From Chitinophagaceae bacterium (GTDB taxonomy: Bacteria; Bacteroidota; Bacteroidia; Chitinophagales; UBA10324), in assembly GCA_016704325.1 (NCBI GenBank), contig JADJAG010000007.1, positions 186,001 to 250,000 of the forward strand: 64,000 nt of DNA, read 5' to 3'. Positions 27,050 through 35,812 of the stretch are shown here, one piece after another. Under the pieces are notes generated by a model, which was not told where the DNA came from, ran no database searches, and saw nothing but the letters and a program-made list of their open reading frames with translations. The position numbers and the translations under genes are program-made. Every line of letters starts with the position of its first letter. The first letter of the stretch is position 1.

Positions 27050-29902
27050 CTAGTTAAATTTCACCGAAAGTCCCAATAGCAAATGCCTTTGTTCGTAATA
27101 CCTGGCAGGATTGTCAGGAGGAATATTGGAAGATCTTGGATCACGTGGATCGAGGTAGCGTGGATCGCGCCATTCTGTGGGCACGTCATCGCCCGTTTCA
27201 TAGGCACTTCCGGTTACTGGATTTACGATGGCCGTGTTTTTAGTATTCAGCAGGTTGGTAAGTTCGATAGAAATAGCAAGTTGCGTTTTCTTCATGGTAA
27301 ACCATTTCTTTAATGAAGTATTCAACCAAAAAGAGCTGACAGATAGCGCACTATATAAATTTTCCGGATCACTGTCCATTTCATAGATGGGTCGACCTGA
27401 AGTAGGTTCATTGCCGGTAAAAAAATACGGAGTATATCTTCTTCCGGTTCTGTAAACAGCTTCAGTATATAGACTGAATTGATTGATCCATTTTTTCCGG
27501 AATAAGCCGTTTTCATTATTTGCAGTAAGCAATACATATCCTTTGGCATCTACCGGTGAATCCCAGGCAAGGTAGGTTTCTGTAGTGGAGGTACTGTTGC
27601 CGGTAGCCAGTATTTCATCAAGGTCTTGTGATGCGGAAGAGCTTTGGCCTGTGGCTATGCTGTATGAAAAGGAAATGCTCGATTCGAACCATTGTTGAAT
27701 GCGTTTGATATAGGTCGCTTCGATACCTCTCACACGGGCATAGTCTGCATTGATGCGGATGGTTCTGCTTACTTCACGGCCGGTAGCATCTTTCAGTAAG
27801 ATGGTGCTGCTGGTGATGAAATCATATTTATCTTTCCAGTAAGCAGCAATATCAAGCGCATCATTTTTAGTGAGTTGCGCCTTTAGTCCCAATTCATAGG
27901 AAATATCAACTTCAGGATTCAGATCAGGATTGCCGATAAAACCTAAAGTGGAACGGTCAGCGTAGTAGGGGTCAAGTCCGGTATAGATGTAGGAGGGATG
28001 CGGTGAAATAGTGCTCTGCCCATAATTAAAGTACATCACCTTATTTTCAGCTACAGGAAAAGAGGCTGCAATTTTTGGCAGCAGCCTTAACTTAGCCCTT
28101 CTTCCCATCAGGTTAATGGTATTTTCAAGATAGCTTTCACGAATCTCATCTGCAATCAGTGCATCAGGGTTTGCAACAGCATCATCCACATATTTTCCGG
28201 GCATCCAGTATTCCAACCTAAGACCTACGTCAGCAATCAGCCCGTGAAATTTATATTTATCGGCTATGAAAAAGGCACCTTTCACCGGTTGCACCTTCCA
28301 TACATCACTTACATCACCCAGACGGAATGATTGTGTATACTGGCTATCCGGAAGTTGGATAGGTGCACCAATCCAAGGCCTTGAAATATCTATCCACTGC
28401 ATTTGCTGGTGCCTGAAATCCAAACCAAAATAGAACCGGTTGAGTGTGTTTTTTGAATAGCGGGTTCCTGTCGCTTTGATGTTGTAATCTTCTACATAGT
28501 GATCGTGCCATAGTGTGGCAATGCCATCATTATTATACAGGCCTGGAGCAGGGTTCACAAAAACAATGGAATCATCAGGATTAAAATAGCCGGTGGGAAA
28601 AGTTACTATCGATACAGGATCCAATTGTGAGTTTACTTCCTCCGGCCGCCAGTCGCGCCCATTGGCATCGGCTCGCAAATGCACAAATAACCTGGAGGCT
28701 GCAATCTTATAAGAAATAGTAGGTGCCGGTGTATGGTTCCAGGTTACGGTTTCAAGATTGGTATCGTGCGTATATGTATTTGCATTATCCGGTTGCAAAG
28801 CAAAGCTGAATTGATAGCCTGGTGTAAATGGCACATCATTTCCGGTAATGCGCAACATATTGTAATCCTGGTTGGCGGTTACAGAACGCAGGTAAGAGAA
28901 GGTCAGTTTTTTTGTCGGGCTGAAATTGTAATTCAGCTTTAACATGCCGGCCCAGCGATTATCCTGGTAAGGTGTCCAGAAACTGTTTGGATAAAGGGAG
29001 GAAGTTAGTTGTGATGCCGGTTGTTTGATGTAGGTATCTGTGAAATTGAACTTGAAGGAAGCGAGGTAATGAAACTTTGCAGGAACATCTTTATTGAACT
29101 TAACAGGACCGCCTGCTGCAGCTTCATAAGTCGATTGGTTAAAGGAAGAATTGGCATCAGAATTAAAGCCGAAGTTATCACGCTTCATTGCCAAAGAAAA
29201 AGCAAACTGATCGCCTCCGGTGCGGGTTTTGGTGTTGACGATACCTGAGGTGGCATCGCCATATTCAACACCCGGCGTGCTGGTACTTATTTCAATATTA
29301 TCGATGGCATTGGTGCCAATATCAATTCCAAAACCGGTTCCTGCCAATGGGTCGGTTGCAGATACATCATCAATATAAAATCCCGTTTCATACGTTCTTC
29401 CTCCCCTGATGTGGATGCCTTCCGGATTGAGCACCACGCCTGTTTGCGTATTCAGCAAGCCCTGGATGGCACGTGTGGGCGCTGCAGCGATCAATTCCCT
29501 GCTGATCTGCGAAGAGCTTTTCGATTCTTCTACATCAATGAGTGGTTTATCGCCAACAATTACAATTTCCTGGTCTATGGTTACCATGGTAGCATTCATG
29601 GAAATGTTCATGGTTTTTTGTTCACCTTCTTTCAAAACAATACCGGTATACATTGTTGACTCATACCCGATATAACTCACATTTATTGTATAGGTGCCGT
29701 AGGGAAGATTGATGGTGTATCTGCCATACTCGTCTGTTACCGTACCAAAACGGGTTCCGGTAATCATGATGGTAACACCGATCAATTCACTGCCATCGCT
29801 TTTGTCAGTTATTTTTCCCGATAGGGCAGCTTGCTGCGCAAACAACATGGAAGGCAATATAAATTGCAGGCTAAGAAAGATATACAATGCCATTCGCACC
29901 AT
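27050..29902 (-). CDS. TonB-dependent outer-membrane receptor
   Basis: A 950-residue TonB-dependent receptor. Signal peptide (about 1-22, LPSMLFAQ), a CarboxypepD_reg-like domain (about 25-105, SGKITDKSDGSELIGVTIMI ... YGTYTINVSYIGYES), a plug (about 115-225, IQGLLNTQTGVVLNPEGIHIRGGR) and a long 22-strand-type barrel ending in an amphipathic strand (LLLGLSVKFN). The ligand is unknown and there is no SusD-like partner next to it, so it is not an obvious polysaccharide utilisation locus. The first Met at 29902 lies only 5 bp from a -7 element, so the Met at 29893 is an equally good start. Confidence 0.92.
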   Translation of the reverse strand: MVRMALYIFLSLQFILPSMLFAQQAALSGKITDKSDGSELIGVTIMITGTRFGTVTDEYGRYTINLPYGTYTINVSYIGYESTMYTGIVLKEGEQKTMNISMNATMVTIDQEIVIVGDKPLIDVEESKSSSQISRELIAAAPTRAIQGLLNTQTGVVLNPEGIHIRGGRTYETGFYIDDVSATDPLAGTGFGIDIGTNAIDNIEISTSTPGVEYGDATSGIVNTKTRTGGDQFAFSLAMKRDNFGFNSDANSSFNQSTYEAAAGGPVKFNKDVPAKFHYLASFKFNFTDTYIKQPASQLTSSLYPNSFWTPYQDNRWAGMLKLNYNFSPTKKLTFSYLRSVTANQDYNMLRITGNDVPFTPGYQFSFALQPDNANTYTHDTNLETVTWNHTPAPTISYKIAASRLFVHLRADANGRDWRPEEVNSQLDPVSIVTFPTGYFNPDDSIVFVNPAPGLYNNDGIATLWHDHYVEDYNIKATGTRYSKNTLNRFYFGLDFRHQQMQWIDISRPWIGAPIQLPDSQYTQSFRLGDVSDVWKVQPVKGAFFIADKYKFHGLIADVGLRLEYWMPGKYVDDAVANPDALIADEIRESYLENTINLMGRRAKLRLLPKIAASFPVAENKVMYFNYGQSTISPHPSYIYTGLDPYYADRSTLGFIGNPDLNPEVDISYELGLKAQLTKNDALDIAAYWKDKYDFITSSTILLKDATGREVSRTIRINADYARVRGIEATYIKRIQQWFESSISFSYSIATGQSSSASQDLDEILATGNSTSTTETYLAWDSPVDAKGYVLLTANNENGLFRKKWINQFSLYTEAVYRTGRRYTPYFFTGNEPTSGRPIYEMDSDPENLYSALSVSSFWLNTSLKKWFTMKKTQLAISIELTNLLNTKNTAIVNPVTGSAYETGDDVPTEWRDPRYLDPRDPRSSNIPPDNPARYYEQRHLLLGLSVKFN

Positions 29903-29907
29903 GCGAA

Positions 29908-29915
29908 CAAATGTA
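29908..29915 (-). promoter_or_regulatory. Candidate -7 element for the TonB receptor (TACATTTG)
   Basis: An exact TAnnTTTG match on the minus strand, 5 bp upstream of ATG 29902. Transcription would begin at or just inside the first codon, favouring the Met at 29893 and a very short leader. The -33 element is not convincing. Confidence 0.45.
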
Positions 29916-30067
29916 AAAGTATTGACGAAACTTTTAATCCGGTTTTGTTAACGATGGTGCCAAATGTCTCTCCCGTGATCAGGTAAGGCTATACAATCTA
30001 TGCCTAAGCTCTATCAACTGGTTGACTTACACGATTTAGGTAACGACTTCAGTTCGAAAGAAGGGTG

Positions 30068-30226
30068 TCAGAGCGCATCCAAAGCACCTGCGAGGAAAGT
30101 AATGGTAAATGGAAGTGTTACCCAAAACCATTCAGGCAGAAAGATCAGGAAAAGAACAAGGGCGGTGAATGATATGAAAAACAGTAACCAGTAAAGTCCT
30201 TTTGATGTTTTTTTAGTCTCTTCCAT
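30068..30226 (-). CDS. Small two-helix membrane protein
   Basis: A 52-residue protein missed by common length cut-offs. It begins MEETKKTSKGLYWLLFFISF and has two hydrophobic segments (about 11-30 and 33-49) separated by PEWFW, a short charged N-terminus and a C-terminus ending DAL. ATG at 30226 lies 24 bp after an exact -7 promoter element, and the frame closes with TGA at 30068. It looks like a small inner-membrane protein; I do not recognise a family. The opposite-strand ORF at 30000-30194 is low-complexity and is not favoured. The remainder of 29903-30406 shows no other gene. Confidence 0.6.
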   Translation of the reverse strand: MEETKKTSKGLYWLLFFISFTALVLFLIFLPEWFWVTLPFTITFLAGALDAL

Positions 30227-30250
30227 AGGATGGATTTATCGGGAATGGAG

Positions 30251-30258
30251 CAAAAGTA
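30251..30258 (-). promoter_or_regulatory. Candidate -7 element for the small membrane gene (TACTTTTG)
   Basis: An exact TAnnTTTG match on the minus strand, 24 bp before ATG 30226. A TTTG lies 16 bp further upstream (30275-30278), slightly closer than the usual -33 spacing. Confidence 0.5.
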
Positions 30259-30406
30259 ATGATTGTATTTATTTCAAAGCGGTTTTTTTTCAATCCATTT
30301 TTAGCTTACGTATTTAGTGGCTATTATGAAATTAATCAGATTGTTTGTTACACTGCTTACATGGCGCCTTCGCTCAGATGCATCACACCACTTCAAGCAT
30401 ATAACC

Positions 30407-31039
30407 TTATAAAGTCAGCATCGTGATACCAGGCTGTTGCTCCCTGTTCAGCACTTCCAGGATACGCTCATAATGTTCCCGGTTTTCAACAAAGTTTACT
30501 TTGGAGACATCAAGTACTACAATTCTAAGATGGGGCAATGTTTTGAAATAATCGAAATAGGCTCTTTGAATACGTTCCAGGTAAGCGCCCGTAATGTCCT
30601 TTTCATAGGGCCTTCCGCGCTTAGCAATATTTTCAAGTATCACCGGAACAGGGCTGTGCAGGTAAACAAGTAAATCAGGTTCCGGTAATGCTGCCTGAAT
30701 GATTTGTGAAAGGCGCTGGAAAAGACTGAATTCTTCGACTGAAAGGTTGATACCGGCAAAGAGGTGCGACTTGGCAAACAGATAATCGGTGATGATGTAA
30801 GAATTGAAAAGATCTTTACCGGCAGCTACATCTTTCAATTGTTGGTATCGTTCGGCAAGGAAAAACAATTCTAAAGGAAATGCATATTGTGCCGGATTCT
30901 TGTAGAAATGTGGCAGAAATGGATTGTCGGCAAACTGTTCCAGCACCAATTTCCCATTGAAATCATGGGCCAGCATTTTACATAGCGAGGTTTTCCCGGC
31001 TCCGATATTGCCTTCTATGGTCAGGTAATGGTAGTGCAT
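30407..31039 (-). CDS. Deoxynucleoside kinase
   Basis: A 210-residue deoxynucleoside kinase of the dCK/dGK/TK2 fold, which phosphorylates salvaged deoxynucleosides. P-loop GNIGAGKTS at 10-18. The substrate-site acid is in VLEQFADNPFLPHFY (about 33-47), followed by ITDYLFAKSHLFA and the LID arginines in IAKRGRPYEKD. Bacteroidota usually carry such a kinase beside folK/HPPK, but that partner is absent here. ATG at 31039 starts right before the P-loop, as is usual. Base preference (dA/dG versus pyrimidine) cannot be stated from sequence. Confidence 0.9.
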   Translation of the reverse strand: MHYHYLTIEGNIGAGKTSLCKMLAHDFNGKLVLEQFADNPFLPHFYKNPAQYAFPLELFFLAERYQQLKDVAAGKDLFNSYIITDYLFAKSHLFAGINLSVEEFSLFQRLSQIIQAALPEPDLLVYLHSPVPVILENIAKRGRPYEKDITGAYLERIQRAYFDYFKTLPHLRIVVLDVSKVNFVENREHYERILEVLNREQQPGITMLTL

Positions 31040-31200
31040 TTTTTACGGTGGGAAGATAGCCAGATACATCGGAAAAATCAGGGACTGTTTTTCTGTTCAT
31101 TTGTTGGATTGCCGTACCCGGATATGGGAATTCAACTCAAAATGTCTCAGTGAATTTGTAAAGCTGATACAGGATGCTAATATTCCTCACTTGTTTAACA

Positions 31201-31208
31201 TAAATTTG
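31201..31208 (+). promoter_or_regulatory. Candidate -7 element for sppA (TAAATTTG)
   Basis: An exact TAnnTTTG match, 34 bp before the sppA ATG at 31243. A TTTG at the usual -33 distance was not found. Confidence 0.45.
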
Positions 31209-31242
31209 CAACCTTATCGTCTTGTTCTAAAACCTTTCATAC

Positions 31243-33015
31243 ATGAGTTTCTGGAAAATTTTCTTTAGTTCATTACTTGCTTTTGTTATCGGCACCTTCC
31301 TGGTAATGTTTATACTAATTGCATTAATTGCAGGTCTTGTTTCTTCCTTTGGGGGTGAAGCACCTGCAACGGTACATTCCAATTCTATTTTAAGTCTTGA
31401 CTTAGGGTATGATATTCCTGAACAGACTACCTACATTCCTTTCCAGGGTTTTTCTTTTTCTGAATTTGAGCCGGCTGTAGCTCCCGGTGTCTATGACATT
31501 ATCAAGAATATTAAGAAAGCCAAAACGGATCCTGCCATAAAAGGTATCTACCTGAATTCCGGCTATATTGGTGTGGGTATGGCCAACACGGAACAGCTAA
31601 GAAATGCCCTTCTTGATTTTAAGAAATCAGGGAAGTTCATTATCGCTTATGCTGAATTGTATTCAGAGAAAGCATATTACCTGTGCAGTGTTGCTGATAA
31701 GGTGGTCGTGAATCCGAAAGGGGTGGTAGAATTCAATGGTATGAGTGCGCAGTATATGTTTTTTAAAGGGTTGCTTGATAAAGTTGGTATTGAAGCACAA
31801 GTGTTCTATGATGGCAAATTCAAATCTGCCACGGAACCTTTCAGGCTTGATTCGATGAGTAAGGAGAATGAATTAATGACGCATGTCTTGCTTAATGACG
31901 TACAAGATAAGGTGATGAATACCATTGCCGCAAGTCGTAAAATTGAACGGACCCAATTGGATAGTATCAGCAACAATTTACTCGTTCAAAATAGCTGGGA
32001 TGCAAAAAAGTATAATCTGGTCGACGAAGTCTGGTTTGAAGATGAAGTGCGTGATTATCTCAAAACACAACTGGAATTGAAAGAGTCAGATAAAATTGAA
32101 CAGGTTACCTTGGGAAAATACCTTTCTGTTCCTGGCAATAAAGAAGAGGTAACCTTACAAACTGACCGGATTGCCATCCTTTTTGCTGCCGGTGATATTG
32201 TAGATGGTAAGGGTGATGACAGTAATGTGGGAGCCGAAAAATATATAAAACAACTCCGTAAGTTGAGGGAAGATGAAAAAGTGAAAGCAATTGTATTCCG
32301 GGTAAATTCTCCAGGAGGCAGTGCATTGGCTTCCGATGTTATCGCCAGGGAAGTGGCATTAACAGTTGCAAAAAAACCTGTTGTTGTTTCCATGGGTGAT
32401 TACGCGGCATCAGGTGGATATTATATTGCCGCCAATGCATCAAAGATTGTTGCACAGCCCAATACCCTCACCGGTTCCATTGGTGTTTTTGGAATCTTTC
32501 CGAATATGCAAAAGTTGTTTGAAGACAAACTGGGAATCACCTTCGATGGAGTTACGACAGGCAAATTTTCGGATTTTGGAGATGTGTCCAGGCCCATGCG
32601 TCCAGATGAAAAATTGATTGTACAACGTGGTGTTGATTCCATATACAGTAACTTCAAAGCTGTGGTAGTCAAAGGCAGAAAGTTAAGCCCTGAACTGGTG
32701 GATACCATTGCACAGGGACGCGTATGGACAGGAAGTCAGGCGCTGGCATTCGGATTGGTGGATACACTTGGCGGGTTGGAGGATGCTATTGCTATGGCCG
32801 CCGGATTGGCTAAACTTGATAAATACCGTTTGGTAGAATATCCTGAAATTGACAAGGATATGTTTGAGGTAGTGCGTTTATTCAGCGATGAAAAGGAGCG
32901 CAGCGCTATACGGCAAAAGCTGGGACCATTCTATTCACTCTATGAGCAAGTACAGGTGCTGGCAACAATGAAAGGTGTTCAGGCCCGCATGCCGGTAATG
33001 GTTGAGATTGAATGA
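31243..33015 (+). CDS. sppA: Signal peptide peptidase SppA, 67K type
   Basis: A 590-residue long-form SppA, a membrane-anchored serine protease that degrades released signal peptides. One N-terminal membrane helix (about 7-32) precedes two tandem ClpP-like domains. The catalytic dyad of the long form is split between halves and both parts are present: K194 in YDGKFKSATEPF and S390 in GDYAASGGYYIAAN, followed by TGSIGVFG. The length matches the E. coli type. Single clear ATG. Convergent with the small membrane gene at 33069. The full dyad suggests an active enzyme. Confidence 0.95.
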   Translation: MSFWKIFFSSLLAFVIGTFLVMFILIALIAGLVSSFGGEAPATVHSNSILSLDLGYDIPEQTTYIPFQGFSFSEFEPAVAPGVYDIIKNIKKAKTDPAIKGIYLNSGYIGVGMANTEQLRNALLDFKKSGKFIIAYAELYSEKAYYLCSVADKVVVNPKGVVEFNGMSAQYMFFKGLLDKVGIEAQVFYDGKFKSATEPFRLDSMSKENELMTHVLLNDVQDKVMNTIAASRKIERTQLDSISNNLLVQNSWDAKKYNLVDEVWFEDEVRDYLKTQLELKESDKIEQVTLGKYLSVPGNKEEVTLQTDRIAILFAAGDIVDGKGDDSNVGAEKYIKQLRKLREDEKVKAIVFRVNSPGGSALASDVIAREVALTVAKKPVVVSMGDYAASGGYYIAANASKIVAQPNTLTGSIGVFGIFPNMQKLFEDKLGITFDGVTTGKFSDFGDVSRPMRPDEKLIVQRGVDSIYSNFKAVVVKGRKLSPELVDTIAQGRVWTGSQALAFGLVDTLGGLEDAIAMAAGLAKLDKYRLVEYPEIDKDMFEVVRLFSDEKERSAIRQKLGPFYSLYEQVQVLATMKGVQARMPVMVEIE

Positions 33016-33068
33016 TTAAATAATGTAGCTATCATCAGATAAAGAAAGAGTGGAGGAGATCCGCTGAC

Positions 33069-33314
33069 TTAACCTGATGTCCTGCTTAGTTTCTTTATTA
33101 GTCCAATAAATGCTACCACACCCCACGTACCTTCCAGTATAACAAATGGCATAAAGTGAATCAACACCGATGCATAGCAGGCGATGGATGCTCCTGCAAT
33201 ATTCAACCCAATGTATAGCAGGCTGTTTTCTTTCAGGAAGTGAAACATATTCAGGAAGAATGCAATTAGTAGCAGGCTTACACCCAGCGATGCAACGATA
33301 GTAGGATAGTCCAT
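33069..33314 (-). CDS. CBU_0592-like small membrane protein
   Basis: An 81-residue protein with three hydrophobic segments (about 7-23, 33-51 and 55-72) and a short basic tail (IKKLSRTSG). The pattern YIGLNIAGASIACYASVL followed by FVILEGTWGVVAFIGL resembles the uncharacterised CBU_0592 family of small membrane proteins. No enzymatic motif is visible. ATG at 33314 is the only sensible start. Role unknown. Confidence 0.75.
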   Translation of the reverse strand: MDYPTIVASLGVSLLLIAFFLNMFHFLKENSLLYIGLNIAGASIACYASVLIHFMPFVILEGTWGVVAFIGLIKKLSRTSG

Positions 33315-33400
33315 GAATGTTTTTTTTATAGATGAGAAATAAGAAGTCAGGGCCGGCTCGTACCGAGTCGTTCTTTACTTTTTAGCCAATGTAAAGTAGA

Positions 33401-35740
33401 TTACCGGATTAGTATAACTCCGCCTTTAAGATTTTCTGACAACACTACACCATGTGTACTTCCGCCATATGATAGTGTCCAGACATAAGTGCCCATTTCT
33501 GAGGGTTGATCTGCATTTTGTCCGTTCCAGCCTGTTTCAGGATCATTGGTGGCAAATAACAGGTCGCCCCAACGGTTAAACACCTTGAAGTCATAATCAT
33601 CGAAGGCGCATCCGATTGCAGGAATAAAAAGATCATTCAATCCATCGTTGTTGGGCGTAAAGGCAGTGGGCACATGTACACACGTACCACAGTCATCAAA
33701 TTCAACCAACAGGCTGTCGTAGGTACTAAAACAGGAGTTATACGCTTCTACGGTATATAAGCCGGGTTCTCGTATTGCGTAATCATGGTAAACAGATCCA
33801 TCCTGCCAGAGGTATTCCGACCCCGGAAAGAACACATCTTTGAACAAAACATTACCATAGCACAATACAGAGTCTTCTCCAAGATCAATCAATGGTTTTT
33901 GTTGAACATAGACCCTGTAAACGTAGGGTTCACTCATGCAACTGCTGTCGTCGAATGCAACGGCTGTATAGGTATTGTCAAGGAAGGGCTGAACAATATA
34001 CGGGTCATCCACAGAAACGCCATTATCCCAGATTACTCCGTATTGACCGACATTTCCGCCAACAGCAGGCGCAGTTAGGCTTGCTTCGGTACCAAAACAA
34101 ATGGTAGTGTCTCCCGGATAAACAATAGCAACGGGTGTGGGCTGGTCGATGTTGATGATGGTATCATACATACATTGATTGATATCTATTATAAGCAGGT
34201 TATATTCTCCTGCACCAAGACCATAAGCCGTATTGCTTCCGCCGCCATATGGTGTCCACACATAAGTATAGGGAGGGGTACCACCTAGAACATTAAGCGA
34301 CACACTTCCATCTTTGTTACCATAGCAGCGTGCATTTTTAAGGTTGACAATATTAAAAGTTACTTCTGGTGGTTCATTCAGCACGATACTCAGCGTGTCA
34401 AAACAATTGTATGAATCCGTGATGGTTACCTGGTAATTTGCCGGACATAAACCGCCGATATTTGCCAGAGGCGGCGCACCGTTTGTCCAGGTATAGGCAT
34501 AAGGTGGAACACCACCCGATCCAATAACGGAAATACTGCCATCGCAGGCATTGAAACAGTTAATGTCTTTGGATGATACTTTAGTGGCGATCACCGCACC
34601 TGTAGATGCCTGGAAGTTCACCAGAGCAGTATCAAGGCAGCCAAAGGAATCTTTAACAACAATGTAATAAGTACCACTGTCCATGCCGGTGAATGAATAG
34701 CCGCTTTGAAAAGGGCTGCCATTGATAGAGAATTCATAAGGAGGAGTTCCCACTGTTCCTGAAACGTATACCTGACCGTTGAATCCTGCACAGGTAGGTT
34801 GCACTAAGGAGTCAATCACAATTTCCACTGAACTAACAAAAAATTCGGTAGCCGCTGAATCAGCAATAAGTCCGCACAAGTCAGTGACGGACGCTGCCGC
34901 ATTGGTGATGCTTAGAAAATAGTTGCCACCGACTGTCATGGGTGGACTTACTGATGCGGTAAATGTTTTGCCGGATGTTGCACCGGCTGAACAGGCAGGT
35001 CCGGTAACTGCTGAAAGCACATAAGGTCCGCCAGGTCCGGTTAAATGAAAATCGGCATCCTGCACAGAACCGCACAAAATGTTTTCAGAAAAAGTAAATG
35101 TCAATTGGTTATCGTTGCAAATCACTTGTTCTATAGTGTCGATATACGGCTTCACCGTATCAAAGATAGAGGCAGAGGAAGCACTGAAATCAACTGTATA
35201 TCCTCCGGTGGTGCCACTCCAGTTATTGATGTTCAACACATAGGTTTCGCCGGCATTTACATTTAGCAGGTAGTTGAATGCATTTGTGGGGCCGGCACCA
35301 TTCCAGTTACCGACGCCGGTAGCAGAGATACCTGTGTACCCCCATTGAGATGAATTGCAACTCACCATCAGGGAACCATTCGTTTGAATCTCAGCGCAGG
35401 TTGCATTCGTCAGATTATACATGGCCCAGTCATAATCTGCTCCTGCATTCACAGGCGTAATAGTGAAAGCAAACGTACCACTGCTGCTGATATTAAAAGT
35501 ATACCAGCTGCTGTTGAATTCACCCGGAATCAGGCAGGTTCCGGGGCCCTGTTCATTTGGGTAATTTCCAGTACCGAAAGTGGAGCTTGGTGTATTATAT
35601 ACCTGGTTACAAACCGGAATTGCCCCAAGGCAATCCTGGAAGGTGGGAATTTGTGCGAAAGATTGTTGCAATGGAATGAGCATGCAACAGCATTGCAGTG
35701 CAAAAAGTAGTCTTTTGGATTGCTGGTAAAAGTGGCTCAT
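33401..35740 (-). CDS. SprB-repeat adhesin-like protein, T9SS type B (tandem copy 1)
   Basis: A 779-residue exported protein. Signal peptide (about 1-29, QQSFAQ), an N-terminal PPC-like domain with FNSSWYTFNISSSGTFAFTITP and ADYDWAMYNLT, and an Ig-like region (IDTIEQVICNDNQLTFTFSENI). Three SprB-type repeats follow, each with a Cys at the start and G-x-PPY-x-Y/F (for example GSGGVPPYAYTWTNG). PKD-like modules and a gliding-motility-associated C-terminal domain (PTAFTPNNDGLNDLFIPA ... GGVILIR) close the protein. The type B domain should bring it to the cell surface via the T9SS. It is a close paralogue of the next minus-strand gene, sharing the whole domain order. Confidence 0.9.
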   Translation of the reverse strand: MSHFYQQSKRLLFALQCCCMLIPLQQSFAQIPTFQDCLGAIPVCNQVYNTPSSTFGTGNYPNEQGPGTCLIPGEFNSSWYTFNISSSGTFAFTITPVNAGADYDWAMYNLTNATCAEIQTNGSLMVSCNSSQWGYTGISATGVGNWNGAGPTNAFNYLLNVNAGETYVLNINNWSGTTGGYTVDFSASSASIFDTVKPYIDTIEQVICNDNQLTFTFSENILCGSVQDADFHLTGPGGPYVLSAVTGPACSAGATSGKTFTASVSPPMTVGGNYFLSITNAAASVTDLCGLIADSAATEFFVSSVEIVIDSLVQPTCAGFNGQVYVSGTVGTPPYEFSINGSPFQSGYSFTGMDSGTYYIVVKDSFGCLDTALVNFQASTGAVIATKVSSKDINCFNACDGSISVIGSGGVPPYAYTWTNGAPPLANIGGLCPANYQVTITDSYNCFDTLSIVLNEPPEVTFNIVNLKNARCYGNKDGSVSLNVLGGTPPYTYVWTPYGGGSNTAYGLGAGEYNLLIIDINQCMYDTIINIDQPTPVAIVYPGDTTICFGTEASLTAPAVGGNVGQYGVIWDNGVSVDDPYIVQPFLDNTYTAVAFDDSSCMSEPYVYRVYVQQKPLIDLGEDSVLCYGNVLFKDVFFPGSEYLWQDGSVYHDYAIREPGLYTVEAYNSCFSTYDSLLVEFDDCGTCVHVPTAFTPNNDGLNDLFIPAIGCAFDDYDFKVFNRWGDLLFATNDPETGWNGQNADQPSEMGTYVWTLSYGGSTHGVVLSENLKGGVILIR

Positions 35741-35757
35741 TCAATTACGCGGAAGCC

Positions 35758-35765
35758 CAAATTTA
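35758..35765 (-). promoter_or_regulatory. Candidate -7 element between tandem paralogues (TAAATTTG)
   Basis: An exact TAnnTTTG on the minus strand, 17 bp before ATG 35740, in the 72-bp gap between the two SprB-repeat genes. If active, the downstream copy has its own promoter. No clear -33. Confidence 0.45.
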
Positions 35766-35812
35766 GGAATCATTTATGAGCAGACGAAATGAAAATACAA
35801 ATGGTCCCTGGA

